Notes: a model not told the origin generated them from the letters alone. A DNA stretch of 51,923 nt from an uncultured Prolixibacteraceae bacterium (GCA_903865775.1 CAIPKZ010000083.1:1-51923), one strand, 5' to 3'; positions 1 to 10,301 are shown, numbered from the stretch's first letter. Translations and numbers: made by a program.

Positions 1-110
1 GTCTTCATTGTTCTTCGAATTAGAGTTTTTTTTGTGTTGGATGTAAATTCATTTTTATTAACGAACTATCTTTCAATTATATTAAAATTAAGCTTCTGAT
101 AAACACATAC

Positions 111-130
111 AAATAGCACGAAAGTGTCAT
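111..130 (-). promoter_or_regulatory. Copy 1 of 19-bp motif ATGACACTTTCGTGCTATT (minus strand), 21 bp upstream of a TAATTTTA box (83-90)
   Basis: Plus-strand aatagcacgaaagtgtcat (112-130) is identical to 20047-20065; similar spacing to a -7-like box. Confidence 0.5.
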
Positions 131-290
131 ATTTCATGTAATCTTTTAATAGTTTGTTGTAGTAGAAAACTAAATATACTGCAATCATAAAAACAGAGTT
201 GCAATATCAATTTTAATAGGATATTTATGCCGCTTGTGGGTTGCTGTCAACGAAGGAGTTATTGGGATAATCCGAAATGAAACCCATTTT

Positions 291-1337
291 TCAAAATACA
301 TTCTTTTTCAAATATTCCTCCAGATTTTTTGGCCGGTAGTTCGCCTTATCCTTATATCTCTCCACCACAGATGAATGAAGAGTTTCGTTCGTATTCCACT
401 TTTCGGGAAATACATGACGAATAGGTCGATTGAATTTAGGTTTCAGTTTGTAATATCCGGTATATGATTGATGCATCGAAGCCATCGGGTTTGGATTTAC
501 CAATAGATTACCAAAATTCAGATGGCAACTTTCAGCCTTTTCGAGCATCCATTTTAATGCAACATCCGACAAGCCTGATTCATTTCCCGGATAACCGCCA
601 CCCACATCAGAATGAATGCCGGCAAACCAGACCTGCTCCAGAACCTGCCCTTTTGTACCATCTTTCTGATGCCATAAAGTTGCTTCAAAGTTCTTTCGGT
701 TCTCATTAATGGCCAGTGCCTGAAATGCATGACCAATTTTTGAAGATAATTCCGTATCGTGAAACTGATTTCGCTTAGTAAAAAACCCATTTAATACGAG
801 TGGATTTCCTAAAGCGCCCACAGTATCCCAAACCCCAATAAATTTTATTTTGGTAGTTTCTTCAACTGCAAAGGTTTTTCTGAAAAGAGTGGCTTCAACA
901 GCCCGCGGTTCTAGTTCCAGCTTTCGCGACCGGTAGATAGAATATGCCCTTTGAACCTGATCCAGGTGTTGAATCTTTAAGATTCCTGAATTTCGGATCA
1001 ATCCGGATAAACTGCGAACAGTGAATGCTCCCCGGCTGAATCCGAAGAGGAAAAGTTCATCACCCGGTTCGTAATTTTGAACGATAAAACGGTAGGCCTG
1101 AAGTATATTTTCGGAGATGCCATAACCTGTTGCACCATCAAAAATTCGCTGGAACATATTTCCTTCGCTGCCTATTCCAGAATCATAATAGAGCACTTGC
1201 AACTTTCCGTCGAGTGAGGCAGGTAAAAGTGCATTGGCCATTTTTACCACATTGGTCTGGCAAAGTTTCCCATCTTCAGTTTTATCCGGAGTATTCCAGG
1301 TTCCATCGCAAAACACTGCTATTCGTTTCATTTTCAT
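291..1337 (-). CDS. DUF2235 (Tle1-like alpha/beta hydrolase/phospholipase) family protein
   Basis: N-terminal KRIAVFCDGTWNTPD, YYDSGIGS, FLFGFSRGAFTVRSLSGLI (GxSxG), WDTVGALG, HSDVGGGY motifs. Confidence 0.85.
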   Translation of the reverse strand: MKMKRIAVFCDGTWNTPDKTEDGKLCQTNVVKMANALLPASLDGKLQVLYYDSGIGSEGNMFQRIFDGATGYGISENILQAYRFIVQNYEPGDELFLFGFSRGAFTVRSLSGLIRNSGILKIQHLDQVQRAYSIYRSRKLELEPRAVEATLFRKTFAVEETTKIKFIGVWDTVGALGNPLVLNGFFTKRNQFHDTELSSKIGHAFQALAINENRKNFEATLWHQKDGTKGQVLEQVWFAGIHSDVGGGYPGNESGLSDVALKWMLEKAESCHLNFGNLLVNPNPMASMHQSYTGYYKLKPKFNRPIRHVFPEKWNTNETLHSSVVERYKDKANYRPKNLEEYLKKNVF

Positions 1338-1422
1338 TATTGTTTAGGTCAATTTCAAAAATACTAAAAAGATTTATCGTGTTTATTCTGATACCCAAGA
1401 TTTCGACTGGCTCATGTTATAT

Positions 1423-2466
1423 TTAATATGCAATGAAACGCGACAGCCTGATATTAAAAGCCTTTCGCAATTTCTTTACCGAACCAATCGCCAACTTGCT
1501 GAAGTCAATGCCTTCAAAAACGAATTTTCCAACACTGGCTGATGCAAAACCTTCTCCGGCTTCATAGAACGTACCGTTTCCATCGTTAAACCCAATTAGT
1601 AGCGGCGACATGGTTCCTGCTTTCCAAATATCCTGAATAAGCTGGGCTGCCGCTTCTTTATTAAAATCTTCCCAAAGTGTGTTGCCCCGGTCTATTTCAT
1701 CCATCCAGTTGTAGGCATCATGCCTGCTCCAGTTTCGGCCATAAATGACCTGAGCTCCAAGTGCATCGCTGGTATATCTGGGACCAAGATTCTGATATTG
1801 CCATACATGCGTACATTCATGAACCAGTGTGTAAGGTACTTTGGCTAAATTGGTTTGATTGGAATAGATGGTATTGCCTAAAGTAAATGCTCCATCATTG
1901 GTAATTCCGTAAAGTCCAGACCAACCTTCAATGATTCTTATCTTGTAAAGCGAAACAGAATGATGAAATACCTGCCTGAGCATTACTTTTTCCTTTCGTG
2001 ACAAAGGTCTCTCATTGTTCTGGCAGAAAATTATCCGCTGAATAAGAGATATGAGCGTTCCTAAAATTACAATAATACCCCCGGCAATGCTGGAACCAAT
2101 GTCAATAAGTCCTTTCAGTATAAGCGACCATTTGACACAAAGTATTCCGCCAATAATCCGGATTGATCCGCCTAAGGCACCCGACACGATTCCAATCACA
2201 GCTTTCACTATTCCACCTGTCAGGTTGGCTGCTCCTGCGATGATTCCGCCCGTCCAGGCTAAAGCTCCTTTGAGGAAACGGCCAACACCTGGAATTCCGC
2301 TTATCCAGGTTCCAATCACATTTAACCCATCCTGTACAGCATTTCCGATTGTTTCAACGACATCGGCAACGAAATCTCCAATCGCATTAACGACAGTTGT
2401 TACTACTTCGCCAACAGCATCGACTGCTGAACTCAACGAATTCCCAATATTTTTTAGCCACCCCAT
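1423..2466 (-). CDS. Zincin-like (DUF4157-like) protein with Gly/Val/Ile-rich hydrophobic N-terminal half
   Basis: VHECTHVWQYQNLGPRYTSDALGAQ (HExxH) in C-terminal half; long hydrophobic Gly-rich N-terminal region. Confidence 0.55.
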   Translation of the reverse strand: MGWLKNIGNSLSSAVDAVGEVVTTVVNAIGDFVADVVETIGNAVQDGLNVIGTWISGIPGVGRFLKGALAWTGGIIAGAANLTGGIVKAVIGIVSGALGGSIRIIGGILCVKWSLILKGLIDIGSSIAGGIIVILGTLISLIQRIIFCQNNERPLSRKEKVMLRQVFHHSVSLYKIRIIEGWSGLYGITNDGAFTLGNTIYSNQTNLAKVPYTLVHECTHVWQYQNLGPRYTSDALGAQVIYGRNWSRHDAYNWMDEIDRGNTLWEDFNKEAAAQLIQDIWKAGTMSPLLIGFNDGNGTFYEAGEGFASASVGKFVFEGIDFSKLAIGSVKKLRKAFNIRLSRFIAY

Positions 2467-2582
2467 AACGCAGGTATCAAATTATTTTTTCGTTTCAGGA
2501 AGCCATGCCTTTGACTTAAATCCTGACCAGATTGCCATTGCATGTCCAATTCCAATTCAGAATTGTCATTAATCCTGATTTT

Positions 2583-3167
2583 TTAGATCGAATTTCTAAT
2601 TGACAGTTCTAAATCAATAAAAGCCTGTCGCCATTTGCCAATTTCATTTCTCGTGTCTTCCAGATTTTTCATCACGACTGTATAATCCGAATCAACCGAA
2701 TCAGCGAGTTGTGCCAAATTCTGAAGCATCGTTCCGACTGACCTGGCCGCATTGGTTTCGCCACCGATATAATCAAACATTCGCTGATGAATAAGGTCAG
2801 GATTATTGAATGACAGATTCGTAAGAAGTCTGTATAAACCTTTTCTCTCCAAATTATCAGTTGCCAACCGCAAGGAGTCGCACAGCTGAAATTGCCGGAA
2901 TTTGTCTTCCCAACCACGGAAGTCACTCAATTCGTAAATCATTCGTTTTGCATTTTGCCGGTCGCCAAATTTCAGTTCTGAAATGACACCGGTCAGGTGC
3001 TGCTTCAAAATGGTCAACGTCTCATCAATGAGTTCAGCCGTATCGGCAATTGCATCTCTCATTTCTTTTTTCTGATTTTCAGGAATTTGCATGGCTGTTT
3101 TTACGCCCGAAGCCATTTCTTTTAAAATTCCCAATACTTCACTGAATCCTTCAATTATTGCTGGCAT
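2583..3167 (-). CDS. Hypothetical alpha-helical protein
   Basis: Intact 194-aa ORF in the collinear gene series; no recognised domain. Confidence 0.6.
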   Translation of the reverse strand: MPAIIEGFSEVLGILKEMASGVKTAMQIPENQKKEMRDAIADTAELIDETLTILKQHLTGVISELKFGDRQNAKRMIYELSDFRGWEDKFRQFQLCDSLRLATDNLERKGLYRLLTNLSFNNPDLIHQRMFDYIGGETNAARSVGTMLQNLAQLADSVDSDYTVVMKNLEDTRNEIGKWRQAFIDLELSIRNSI

Positions 3168-3191
3168 AGTTATGCGAATTTGTGATTGCTT

Positions 3192-5528
3192 TTAAAAATA
3201 AGTTTCCCAGACTTCCCCGGCAAACAGCTTTCCGAATTTGGAAACTGAATTCACTGATTCACTGGTATTATCTGCGTTAATAGCCTTCATTGTTCCCAAT
3301 TGTTTCAAAAAATCGCCCATTGCAATTTTCAGGATACCTTTCCCTTTTAAAGGACTTTGATCATGGTCTCCATCATAAACAGTTATAAAAAGAGTTGTGG
3401 TATCGCTCCAAAGGTCAAAGCCTTTATCGTCTTTGATTTCTTTAAAACCATAGAAATAATAGGACGAACCTTCATAGGTATTCAGTTTCATCCCGTATTT
3501 CATCAGCTTGACTTTGCCTGCAGCATCATCTTTCACAAAGAGATTGAAAACTCCGTCAATAGCGGTAATCGGGTATTCTGATAAGGCTGGGCAGTTCACT
3601 GTTCCAATCAATTCGGCTTTGTGACTGCTGTCCGTGTCAAAGGTTTCTACATCCTGAGATTGTATGGTCAATGTAAAATCAAAAGGGGAATTGCTTTTCT
3701 CGCCTTCGTCATATCCTTTTTTGAAGTCCGATTTTTCTTCGAGAGAAATAAATCCGCGCATCGTTTCGGTGAAGGAAACACCAGCTTCATTTTCTTTCAA
3801 TGGTGATTTTTCAACCAGCATAAAATCATAGTTCAGTGTTTTCTGATTGGCTTCAATAATAAGTTTGCAATTACGTTCAGCCAAAGCAGAAATCGTAAGC
3901 AGCGGATTTGTTCCGAGCGGACGCGGAATAATTGCACCATCCATTACATATAAACCATCGTGCAAATCAGTTCCTGAAGCATTGCTGTAAACCTGTCCGA
4001 CATGATTGGTCACACTGGTCGTGGCATCATCGCCCATCACGCAACCGCCCAAGGGATGAACCGTCACCATGTCATAATTCATCTGCTTATTCCATTGCGG
4101 ATTGGGCAGATAGGTTCCACCCAACGCTTTGGTGGCTTCCTGAAGTTTCCCATTCACTTTCTTGAAAATTCCCTGTTTGCCCACATCAGGCCAGCTTATT
4201 TCAAGACGGTCGTTTTCGAGATGCATTCCACCGTTTCCATCATCATGCGTCATCACCAGATAAACCTGTGTATTATTCAATGCACCGTGGTATGGACCTT
4301 TCAGTACACTCACGCCTTCGCGCTTTTTCTCAGCAGCCCAATCCTGCCAGCCTGTATCAGTATCCTTTCCCATTAACCTGGAAAGAGAAATAAAAGCGGA
4401 CGTAAGCAAGGGAGCAATAGGTGCCGGAATACTGCCTTCCTCCAAAGTCATTCCTTCATCGAGAACTTCCTTTTGGCGCATATCGATAATTGAAGTGATG
4501 CACGGCCCAACAGGTTCCCTATCTTCATCATCAAAATGTTTTCCCAGACCGATGCCATTCATTTTTACATCGTTGTTGTAGCCAAAGCCCAGCACATCGC
4601 CATTTCCAGTGAAATGCTTACCCAATTTAGCTGAACCACTCAACCCTTTGCCCCGGGAGCGCAGCAAAATTTCGGTACTTCCTAAGGCGCCAGCTGAAAG
4701 GATCACATTATCGGCGGTAATACAGAGCGGCGGTGCATCAAATTTTTCGCGGCCTAATTCGTATAAATTAAAGTAAATCAACCATTTGTTGTCTTTTCGT
4801 TCAATGTATTGAACGCCCGCTTCGCAGAATATTTCAGCACCATGATTGACCGCATCGGGCAGATAATTCATAATCAGGGTATTCTTTGCATGATGGTTGC
4901 AACCAGTCACACAATCACCGCAATTATTGCATTTTTGTTGTTCTACCCCAACATGATTCAGTTGATTGTCGTATTCAAAATTCACATTGAGATCCAGGTA
5001 TCTGAATTCTTCCTTCATAGTTGCTGCCGATTGCTTCATTCCCTTTGATTTTGCCAATTCAGGAAAACCGGGACTTCCTTCAGGATAAGGACTTGGCTTC
5101 AACATTCTCCGTGCTTTCTCAAATCCATCTTTCAGCGACTGCATTTCATTCCGGATTTCTGCCGGCCAGCGCACATCTTCAAAAACACGAGGTTCAGGTT
5201 CAATGGAAACATTGGCATTCACATTGGAAGTACCTCCGAGTCCGCAGCCTTTAAACACAGTCATTTCTTTGCCCATGTAAAATTCGTACAAACCGGTTTT
5301 GCTGCCAATGTGTTTTTTGTCATTATTTATCTGCATTTCTTTGGCCGCATCGTCCAAATCCCAGGGATATTCGCCAGGGCGAAATTCTTTTCCTTTTTCA
5401 AGCAGGCACACCTGCAATCCGGCACGCGAAAGGCGCGACGCGGCAATGCTTCCGCCATAACCGGACCCAATGATGACAAATGGATAATGCGACTTAATCG
5501 CGGTGATTGGTTTTGATAATCGTTTCAT
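3192..5528 (-). CDS. GMC-family FAD oxidoreductase (cholesterol-oxidase-like) with CxxCxxCxxxC motif and extra C-terminal domain
   Basis: FVIIGSGYGGSIAASRL, GCGLGGTSNVNANV, CNNCGDCVTGCNHHAKNT, VHPLGGCVMGDD...GLYVMDGAIIPRPLGTNPLLTISALAER. Confidence 0.88.
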   Translation of the reverse strand: MKRLSKPITAIKSHYPFVIIGSGYGGSIAASRLSRAGLQVCLLEKGKEFRPGEYPWDLDDAAKEMQINNDKKHIGSKTGLYEFYMGKEMTVFKGCGLGGTSNVNANVSIEPEPRVFEDVRWPAEIRNEMQSLKDGFEKARRMLKPSPYPEGSPGFPELAKSKGMKQSAATMKEEFRYLDLNVNFEYDNQLNHVGVEQQKCNNCGDCVTGCNHHAKNTLIMNYLPDAVNHGAEIFCEAGVQYIERKDNKWLIYFNLYELGREKFDAPPLCITADNVILSAGALGSTEILLRSRGKGLSGSAKLGKHFTGNGDVLGFGYNNDVKMNGIGLGKHFDDEDREPVGPCITSIIDMRQKEVLDEGMTLEEGSIPAPIAPLLTSAFISLSRLMGKDTDTGWQDWAAEKKREGVSVLKGPYHGALNNTQVYLVMTHDDGNGGMHLENDRLEISWPDVGKQGIFKKVNGKLQEATKALGGTYLPNPQWNKQMNYDMVTVHPLGGCVMGDDATTSVTNHVGQVYSNASGTDLHDGLYVMDGAIIPRPLGTNPLLTISALAERNCKLIIEANQKTLNYDFMLVEKSPLKENEAGVSFTETMRGFISLEEKSDFKKGYDEGEKSNSPFDFTLTIQSQDVETFDTDSSHKAELIGTVNCPALSEYPITAIDGVFNLFVKDDAAGKVKLMKYGMKLNTYEGSSYYFYGFKEIKDDKGFDLWSDTTTLFITVYDGDHDQSPLKGKGILKIAMGDFLKQLGTMKAINADNTSESVNSVSKFGKLFAGEVWETYF

Positions 5529-5530
5529 TT

Positions 5531-7336
5531 CTATAAGTTTTTAATAATTATTGGCGGTTCTATTAAATGACATTCGGGAATTTTTCCTTCAAATTTCAAG
5601 TTCTCTCCAGTTCCTGATTGCTTCCAGTTGGTGGTTGCCCGATCGACTCCCACGGCATAAATTGTAAGCTGATCTTTGGCAAGGTGAATTCGCAGAAAGT
5701 TTTTGCAATGCTGGTATCCCAGGGCCGAGAATCCTTCGTCCAAATGAACTTTCAAAATATACACACTCAGCCAGAGATAAAATCCAAGGATCAATGAACC
5801 TGCAATTCCGCTGCAAACGGCTGCTGCAATGGTGGTCAGGATGATCGTTGGCATTTCCTGAATTTCAGAAATTAGAGGATGAAATATTTTGGCAAACAAG
5901 GCTATCCAAAACATGAAATTGAACCATTGAATGAGCCCATGAGGCAAGCCCAGCAACCAGTTTAATCGTTTGATCCGCTTAATGTCGGTAAAAACCATGC
6001 AACCGAATATTAACAGGGCACTGATTAGAATGAATAGCGGATTATGAATAAGAGTATTTAAAATAAAGGAAGCAGTCTGGTTCACGCTTTCCTGAGAAGC
6101 GAGCTGCCCGAGAAAGGTTCCATTGGTGTTGTTATACGTTGTTCCCTGCAAAATCCATATCAAAATCAATTGAAGCAATGCAAGAAAAAACACGAACTGC
6201 CTGTTGAACAAAGGAAATGCGAGGATTCTCCAGGAAATCTTCCGGGAATCTTTTTTGGAAGGAAACGCAGCTTTCAATTCTGGTTCATTTTGCATTTTGC
6301 TTTTCTGAAACGAAAAACTCACATCAACCAGCTTAGTCAACTGGTCGGGCAATAAATGGGTTGGGTGCAGAAAGGCTCCTCCCCCACCTGCCGTAATCAG
6401 ATGATTGATATAGCCATCTTTCTGCTCTTCGTAATGCGAGTAGTGATGTAAATCACCGGTAATCGTTGCCACCAGTTTGAATTTCTTTCCAATGAGATTG
6501 TAAGCATCATCGGTAATATAAAGTTGCTCGAAATATTTCAGGCGCTTGAATGATTCATCATCATCATACATTTGATGATAAACCCATGCAGGCTCTGCAG
6601 TGATGAGAATTACTTTGTCCCCATCGTTCATTCTTTCAGTGGCAATACGCTGGAAATATTCCTTCTGCGGCTGATCAATATCCGAATTCAGTTGAACATC
6701 AATTCCGAAAATCCAGTAATTATATGGAAGTTCAATGGCAAAATAGCTTCGTTGCTGCATGGTCTGCCAATTGCCGATTATCCTTTTCTGGCAAAAAAGG
6801 CTGATAAAATTACCCAACCCATCGTACCAGTCGTGATTGCCCGGAATAGCGAACATTCTGGCCCGGTCGCCAGGTTTGGTATTATCGTTATAAGGATTGG
6901 CTGTTCCAAAAGGGATTTTAAACCGATTCTCATACTGATCCATTTCGGGAGTCGGATAAACCTGGTCGCCGCCAAAAATGATGACATTCCCCGGATGAGT
7001 TACAACAGCTTCCTTATACCTGTTCTCCCCGGGCATAGTACTTTGATAATCGCTCTTTAAAGCAAGTTTCAGATTTTGTTCTGAAACCAGTTTCGCTATC
7101 GAAAAGGTCGAATTAAATCCATCTCCAGTATCCGAGACAAAATCAATCCAAAGGTCTGTCTGATCCGAAAAACTAACCGCAGCGGTGTCAGGTCTCACTG
7201 CGGCCTGCAGTTCGCGCTTATCTGCAAAGTGCCCGAATTCACCGGATATCAGGGATCTCAATCCGGTAGATATCAATTGTCCGGCATCGTACCAATTGAC
7301 CATTTTGGGCTTGATGTATTTCTTGTCTGAGCTCAT
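5531..7336 (-). CDS. Metallophosphoesterase with C-terminal transmembrane region
   Basis: VSDTGDG, IFGGDQVYP, IPGNHDWYDGLG, ITGDLHHYSHY, HLITAGGGGAF; several hydrophobic segments in the C-terminal part. Confidence 0.82.
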   Translation of the reverse strand: MSSDKKYIKPKMVNWYDAGQLISTGLRSLISGEFGHFADKRELQAAVRPDTAAVSFSDQTDLWIDFVSDTGDGFNSTFSIAKLVSEQNLKLALKSDYQSTMPGENRYKEAVVTHPGNVIIFGGDQVYPTPEMDQYENRFKIPFGTANPYNDNTKPGDRARMFAIPGNHDWYDGLGNFISLFCQKRIIGNWQTMQQRSYFAIELPYNYWIFGIDVQLNSDIDQPQKEYFQRIATERMNDGDKVILITAEPAWVYHQMYDDDESFKRLKYFEQLYITDDAYNLIGKKFKLVATITGDLHHYSHYEEQKDGYINHLITAGGGGAFLHPTHLLPDQLTKLVDVSFSFQKSKMQNEPELKAAFPSKKDSRKISWRILAFPLFNRQFVFFLALLQLILIWILQGTTYNNTNGTFLGQLASQESVNQTASFILNTLIHNPLFILISALLIFGCMVFTDIKRIKRLNWLLGLPHGLIQWFNFMFWIALFAKIFHPLISEIQEMPTIILTTIAAAVCSGIAGSLILGFYLWLSVYILKVHLDEGFSALGYQHCKNFLRIHLAKDQLTIYAVGVDRATTNWKQSGTGENLKFEGKIPECHLIEPPIIIKNL

Positions 7337-7352
7337 ATTATTATTTTTTTTG

Positions 7353-7624
7353 TGGCCTGAAAGGCCAATATATAATAGCCCAGGGCACCGCCCTGGGTTC
7401 TGTTAATACAACATGAACCCGTTCGCGAGAACATTTTTTCAAGGCAACAACCTTCTTTCGGACGGAACAGAACGGCATTTTTTTGTCGCGAGATGCAGAT
7501 TATCTCTTTCGTCCGAAATGGGAATCTCTCATTTGTTACCATTTTGTCGCGGACGACTCTCTTATCCGTTTTCAAACCCAAGGCGATGCCTTGGGCTAGA
7601 TTATGTTGTCCCTTCAGGACGTGG
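7353..7624. repeat. REPIN/MITE-like non-coding element with inverted terminal arms
   Basis: Left arm ggcctgaaaggcc...cccagggcaccgccctggg; right arm cccaaggcgatgccttggg...gtcccttcaggac in inverse order; ~180 bp between. Confidence 0.65.
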
Positions 7625-7630
7625 GTACCG

Positions 7631-9046
7631 CTATTTGCCATAAACCACTTTTAAAATCCTGAATTTTTCTTTCCATTTTTCAAACCATCCACTGCTGCTT
7701 CCGACATGAATAAATGGTATATTTTTTACCCGAAACCAGGCTTTTTGTTTCAGAATACCGGAAATTGGTTTCGCTAATTGATTGCCGCTGATGGTGCATT
7801 TCGCTTTTTTAAATTCCATGCCCAGCAACAAATCGACCGGACTAATTAATTCGAGCGCGCATTGCAAATGGAAAATCTGATCTTGATACACAAAATCACT
7901 TTCGAAGGTTAAAATGCGTTCGATATGATCCAGATTGATCTGGTTATTGTATGTCGAAATCCGGTATTCGCCGGAATCAAACGAGATGGACGCATAGGCC
8001 CGCAACACCAACTTATTTTCGATTAGCCGGAAATTAAAATTGATATTGAGGCAGAAATCAGCCGGGTTGAGATTCCATTCCATTCTTCCTGTGAACCGTG
8101 ACCTGAAATTCAGTGAAGCTCCCGGCTCTTTCATCAGTGTTGCCTGATAATCAAGCGGAACTCCCTTTTCCGATCTTTGCTGAAGGTAACTTTTTGCATC
8201 GGCATAGCCCCGGTTAATCAGTTCGTCCACATTAATTTTGTTGAACATTAAATCAGGATCCAGTGGCAAAGGAAACTCTGGCTTGATCACATGCAGCGCC
8301 GTTCGTTCACTTTCAGGTTTTCCGTTGTTCAGCCTTTCCAGTTGCTCCAATTCAAGGAGCAGTCCGCCATCCGCACTGATTTCAATCATGTGGACATACT
8401 GAAGAAAACTGCCGTTCAAAAATTCATGCGAGTTGCCGATGGCCCATACCAGCCATATTTCCTTTGGGTTTCGTTTTATTGCCTCGGTGATATTGGCATC
8501 TTTTATCCAAACAGCATCGGTGTACCAATCGCTGTTGATCTTTATAGCCGGCATAAATATGGGTAACGACATACCGGCCACCAGATGCTGAAGTGTCACA
8601 TTCCGGTTGGAAAAAACTTCAATGGTTTTCTTTGAGAAGTTGCACACATTAAAAGTGGCATCAATCGAAGTGTTGGCATTCATTTTGGCCAAATCGATAC
8701 CTAAGGTGGGATAAACCTTATTAATAATACCATCCGCATCGCCAAAAGCAGCAAAGGTGTTTTTTGAAAAATAACTCCGGAAAGAAAGCAAGGATGAAAA
8801 ATTCATGACGTTCACCTTTCGCCAACGGGTGGCCATGTCCCGGGGTTCGATCCCGGAACTGAGCATGGCCGTATTAAAAATTCCTCCGGAAGTTCCGTCA
8901 AAATGGCTGAAGCTCAAACCTTCTTCTTCCAAAGCGATGATAACGCCTGCCTGATAGGAAAGCCGGGCTCCTCCGCCAGCCAGTATCAGCGAACGCCTGA
9001 CTCCTGTGGCATTTACTCCGGCTACTATATTTTTAGTTGAAACCAT
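7631..9046 (-). CDS. Patatin-like phospholipase
   Basis: RSLILAGGGARLSYQAGVI, DGTSGGIFN (GxSxG), WYTDAVW; ATG at 9046 directly follows the preceding stop. Confidence 0.85.
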   Translation of the reverse strand: MVSTKNIVAGVNATGVRRSLILAGGGARLSYQAGVIIALEEEGLSFSHFDGTSGGIFNTAMLSSGIEPRDMATRWRKVNVMNFSSLLSFRSYFSKNTFAAFGDADGIINKVYPTLGIDLAKMNANTSIDATFNVCNFSKKTIEVFSNRNVTLQHLVAGMSLPIFMPAIKINSDWYTDAVWIKDANITEAIKRNPKEIWLVWAIGNSHEFLNGSFLQYVHMIEISADGGLLLELEQLERLNNGKPESERTALHVIKPEFPLPLDPDLMFNKINVDELINRGYADAKSYLQQRSEKGVPLDYQATLMKEPGASLNFRSRFTGRMEWNLNPADFCLNINFNFRLIENKLVLRAYASISFDSGEYRISTYNNQINLDHIERILTFESDFVYQDQIFHLQCALELISPVDLLLGMEFKKAKCTISGNQLAKPISGILKQKAWFRVKNIPFIHVGSSSGWFEKWKEKFRILKVVYGK

Positions 9047-9047
9047 T

Positions 9048-9452
9048 TCACACAACAAGCTTTCGTGAATAAAAATAGATTACCACTACACCCACCAATT
9101 CAAATCCGAGAAAGAAAAACATTAAGCCACTTGGAAAACCATCCAATAAAAGCGAACTTATTCTTGAAAGAATTCCTGCACTCATTATGAAGATGAATAG
9201 CCGATTGAATTTCTTTTCACTAAAAATGCTTTTCACAAACAGAATTGAAAAAAGTCCAAATCCAAGTTCGATAGCTCTTAAAAAGCGGTACTGGCTTAAC
9301 AGATTGATCCTTTGAAAATCGGTCAAAATATCTATATCTAAACTAATTAGCAAGTGAAAATCAAATTCAGGATTGATAAATGCGCCCCAAAAGCCAGCAA
9401 CGATTAACAACCCTACATATGAATAAAAGAAAAAGTAATTAGCCAGACGCAT
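9048..9452 (-). CDS. Small integral membrane protein
   Basis: 134-aa ORF with several hydrophobic segments; overlaps upstream gene end. Confidence 0.6.
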   Translation of the reverse strand: MRLANYFFFYSYVGLLIVAGFWGAFINPEFDFHLLISLDIDILTDFQRINLLSQYRFLRAIELGFGLFSILFVKSIFSEKKFNRLFIFIMSAGILSRISSLLLDGFPSGLMFFFLGFELVGVVVIYFYSRKLVV

Positions 9453-9825
9453 CGCTTTTAAGTGTTTTTAAATAATAGAAAAACAGCACGACCGAGAATA
9501 AATCGAACAGGGCAACTCCAGCAGCAATGGGAACAAAAACTCCATTTAAAATCCCAATAAAAACGGCTACTGAAGCACCTAATTTTTGTAATCCCGACCA
9601 AATCACAGCCACGCGATTGTTCTCTTCGTTATACAAAGCATGAATCATCATCGCTCCAAAAAGGAACATGAACATGCCAATGGTTGCAAATAGTTGACTG
9701 GTGGTTGCATCAATTACAGCTCCAACAAAATTCAACACAAAAGCAGGAGCGATCACCTGCATTGCGCCTGAAATTAATGTCGTTACCGAAATCAGTAAAA
9801 TAATAGGCCGTATAAATTTTTTCAT
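9439..9825 (-). CDS. Small integral membrane protein
   Basis: Start MKKFIRPIILLISV at 9825 gives a 4-nt overlap with the upstream stop; four hydrophobic segments. Confidence 0.65.
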   Translation of the reverse strand: MKKFIRPIILLISVTTLISGAMQVIAPAFVLNFVGAVIDATTSQLFATIGMFMFLFGAMMIHALYNEENNRVAVIWSGLQKLGASVAVFIGILNGVFVPIAAGVALFDLFSVVLFFYYLKTLKSDASG

Positions 9826-10301
9826 GGTTTGTGTGCTTTGGCAATGAAAAAGTACATGGTGATGCCCCACATCAAAGCCAGAATGTAAAAACGAACATCA
9901 TTATAAAACATCCAATCTTTCAGTAATCCCTGGAGTACAGCCTGATCGGTAATTCCGGCTTTGAATTTGTCGTTAATATCTTCAATAAACTTTTGCTGTG
10001 TAACCACCGGAACGAGCAACCCGGGAATCCACGCCAAGGGAACCCAACGGAATTTTGTTTTCCATTCGGTGATTAACATGATGATTAAAGCTACCGCCAT
10101 AATTGGGATGGAAACAAAGAAGAACTTTGTTGCCGTGTCGGTTTGGGGAATAATTGCATCATAGTAATTGCTCACATTCAGTTTCGATGGGTAGTTTGGA
10201 AAAAAGAAAAAGTGAAGAGTCCAGAACATACCAAGGTAAATGGACGAACAAAAAAAGATGTAGGCGTTATTGATATTGAGTAGTGTCTGTTTAATATTCA
10301 T
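9822..10301 (-). CDS. Integral membrane protein
   Basis: 159-aa ORF with about four TM segments; translationally coupled to next gene. Confidence 0.65.
   Translation of the reverse strand: MNIKQTLLNINNAYIFFCSSIYLGMFWTLHFFFFPNYPSKLNVSNYYDAIIPQTDTATKFFFVSIPIMAVALIIMLITEWKTKFRWVPLAWIPGLLVPVVTQQKFIEDINDKFKAGITDQAVLQGLLKDWMFYNDVRFYILALMWGITMYFFIAKAHKP

Noticed and set aside
112-130. 19-bp motif as a sigma-54 (-24/-12) promoter
   Set aside because: Reading taGCACGaaagTGTC against TGGCACG-N4-TTGC, the essential GG and GC dinucleotides are not preserved; an operator upstream of a -7 box fits better.
464-1426. Several small plus- and minus-strand ORFs within the DUF2235 gene
   Set aside because: Fully overlapped by a well-supported CDS with recognisable motifs.
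2051-2572. 173-aa plus-strand ORF
   Set aside because: Antisense to the zincin-like gene; Pro/Ile/Thr-rich composition is that of antisense of a Gly/Val-rich coding region.
7333-7641. 102-aa minus-strand ORF and overlapping plus-strand 76-aa ORF
   Set aside because: Both lie inside the inverted-repeat element; the translations reflect its hairpin arms (e.g. LAQGIALG) and not a plausible protein.
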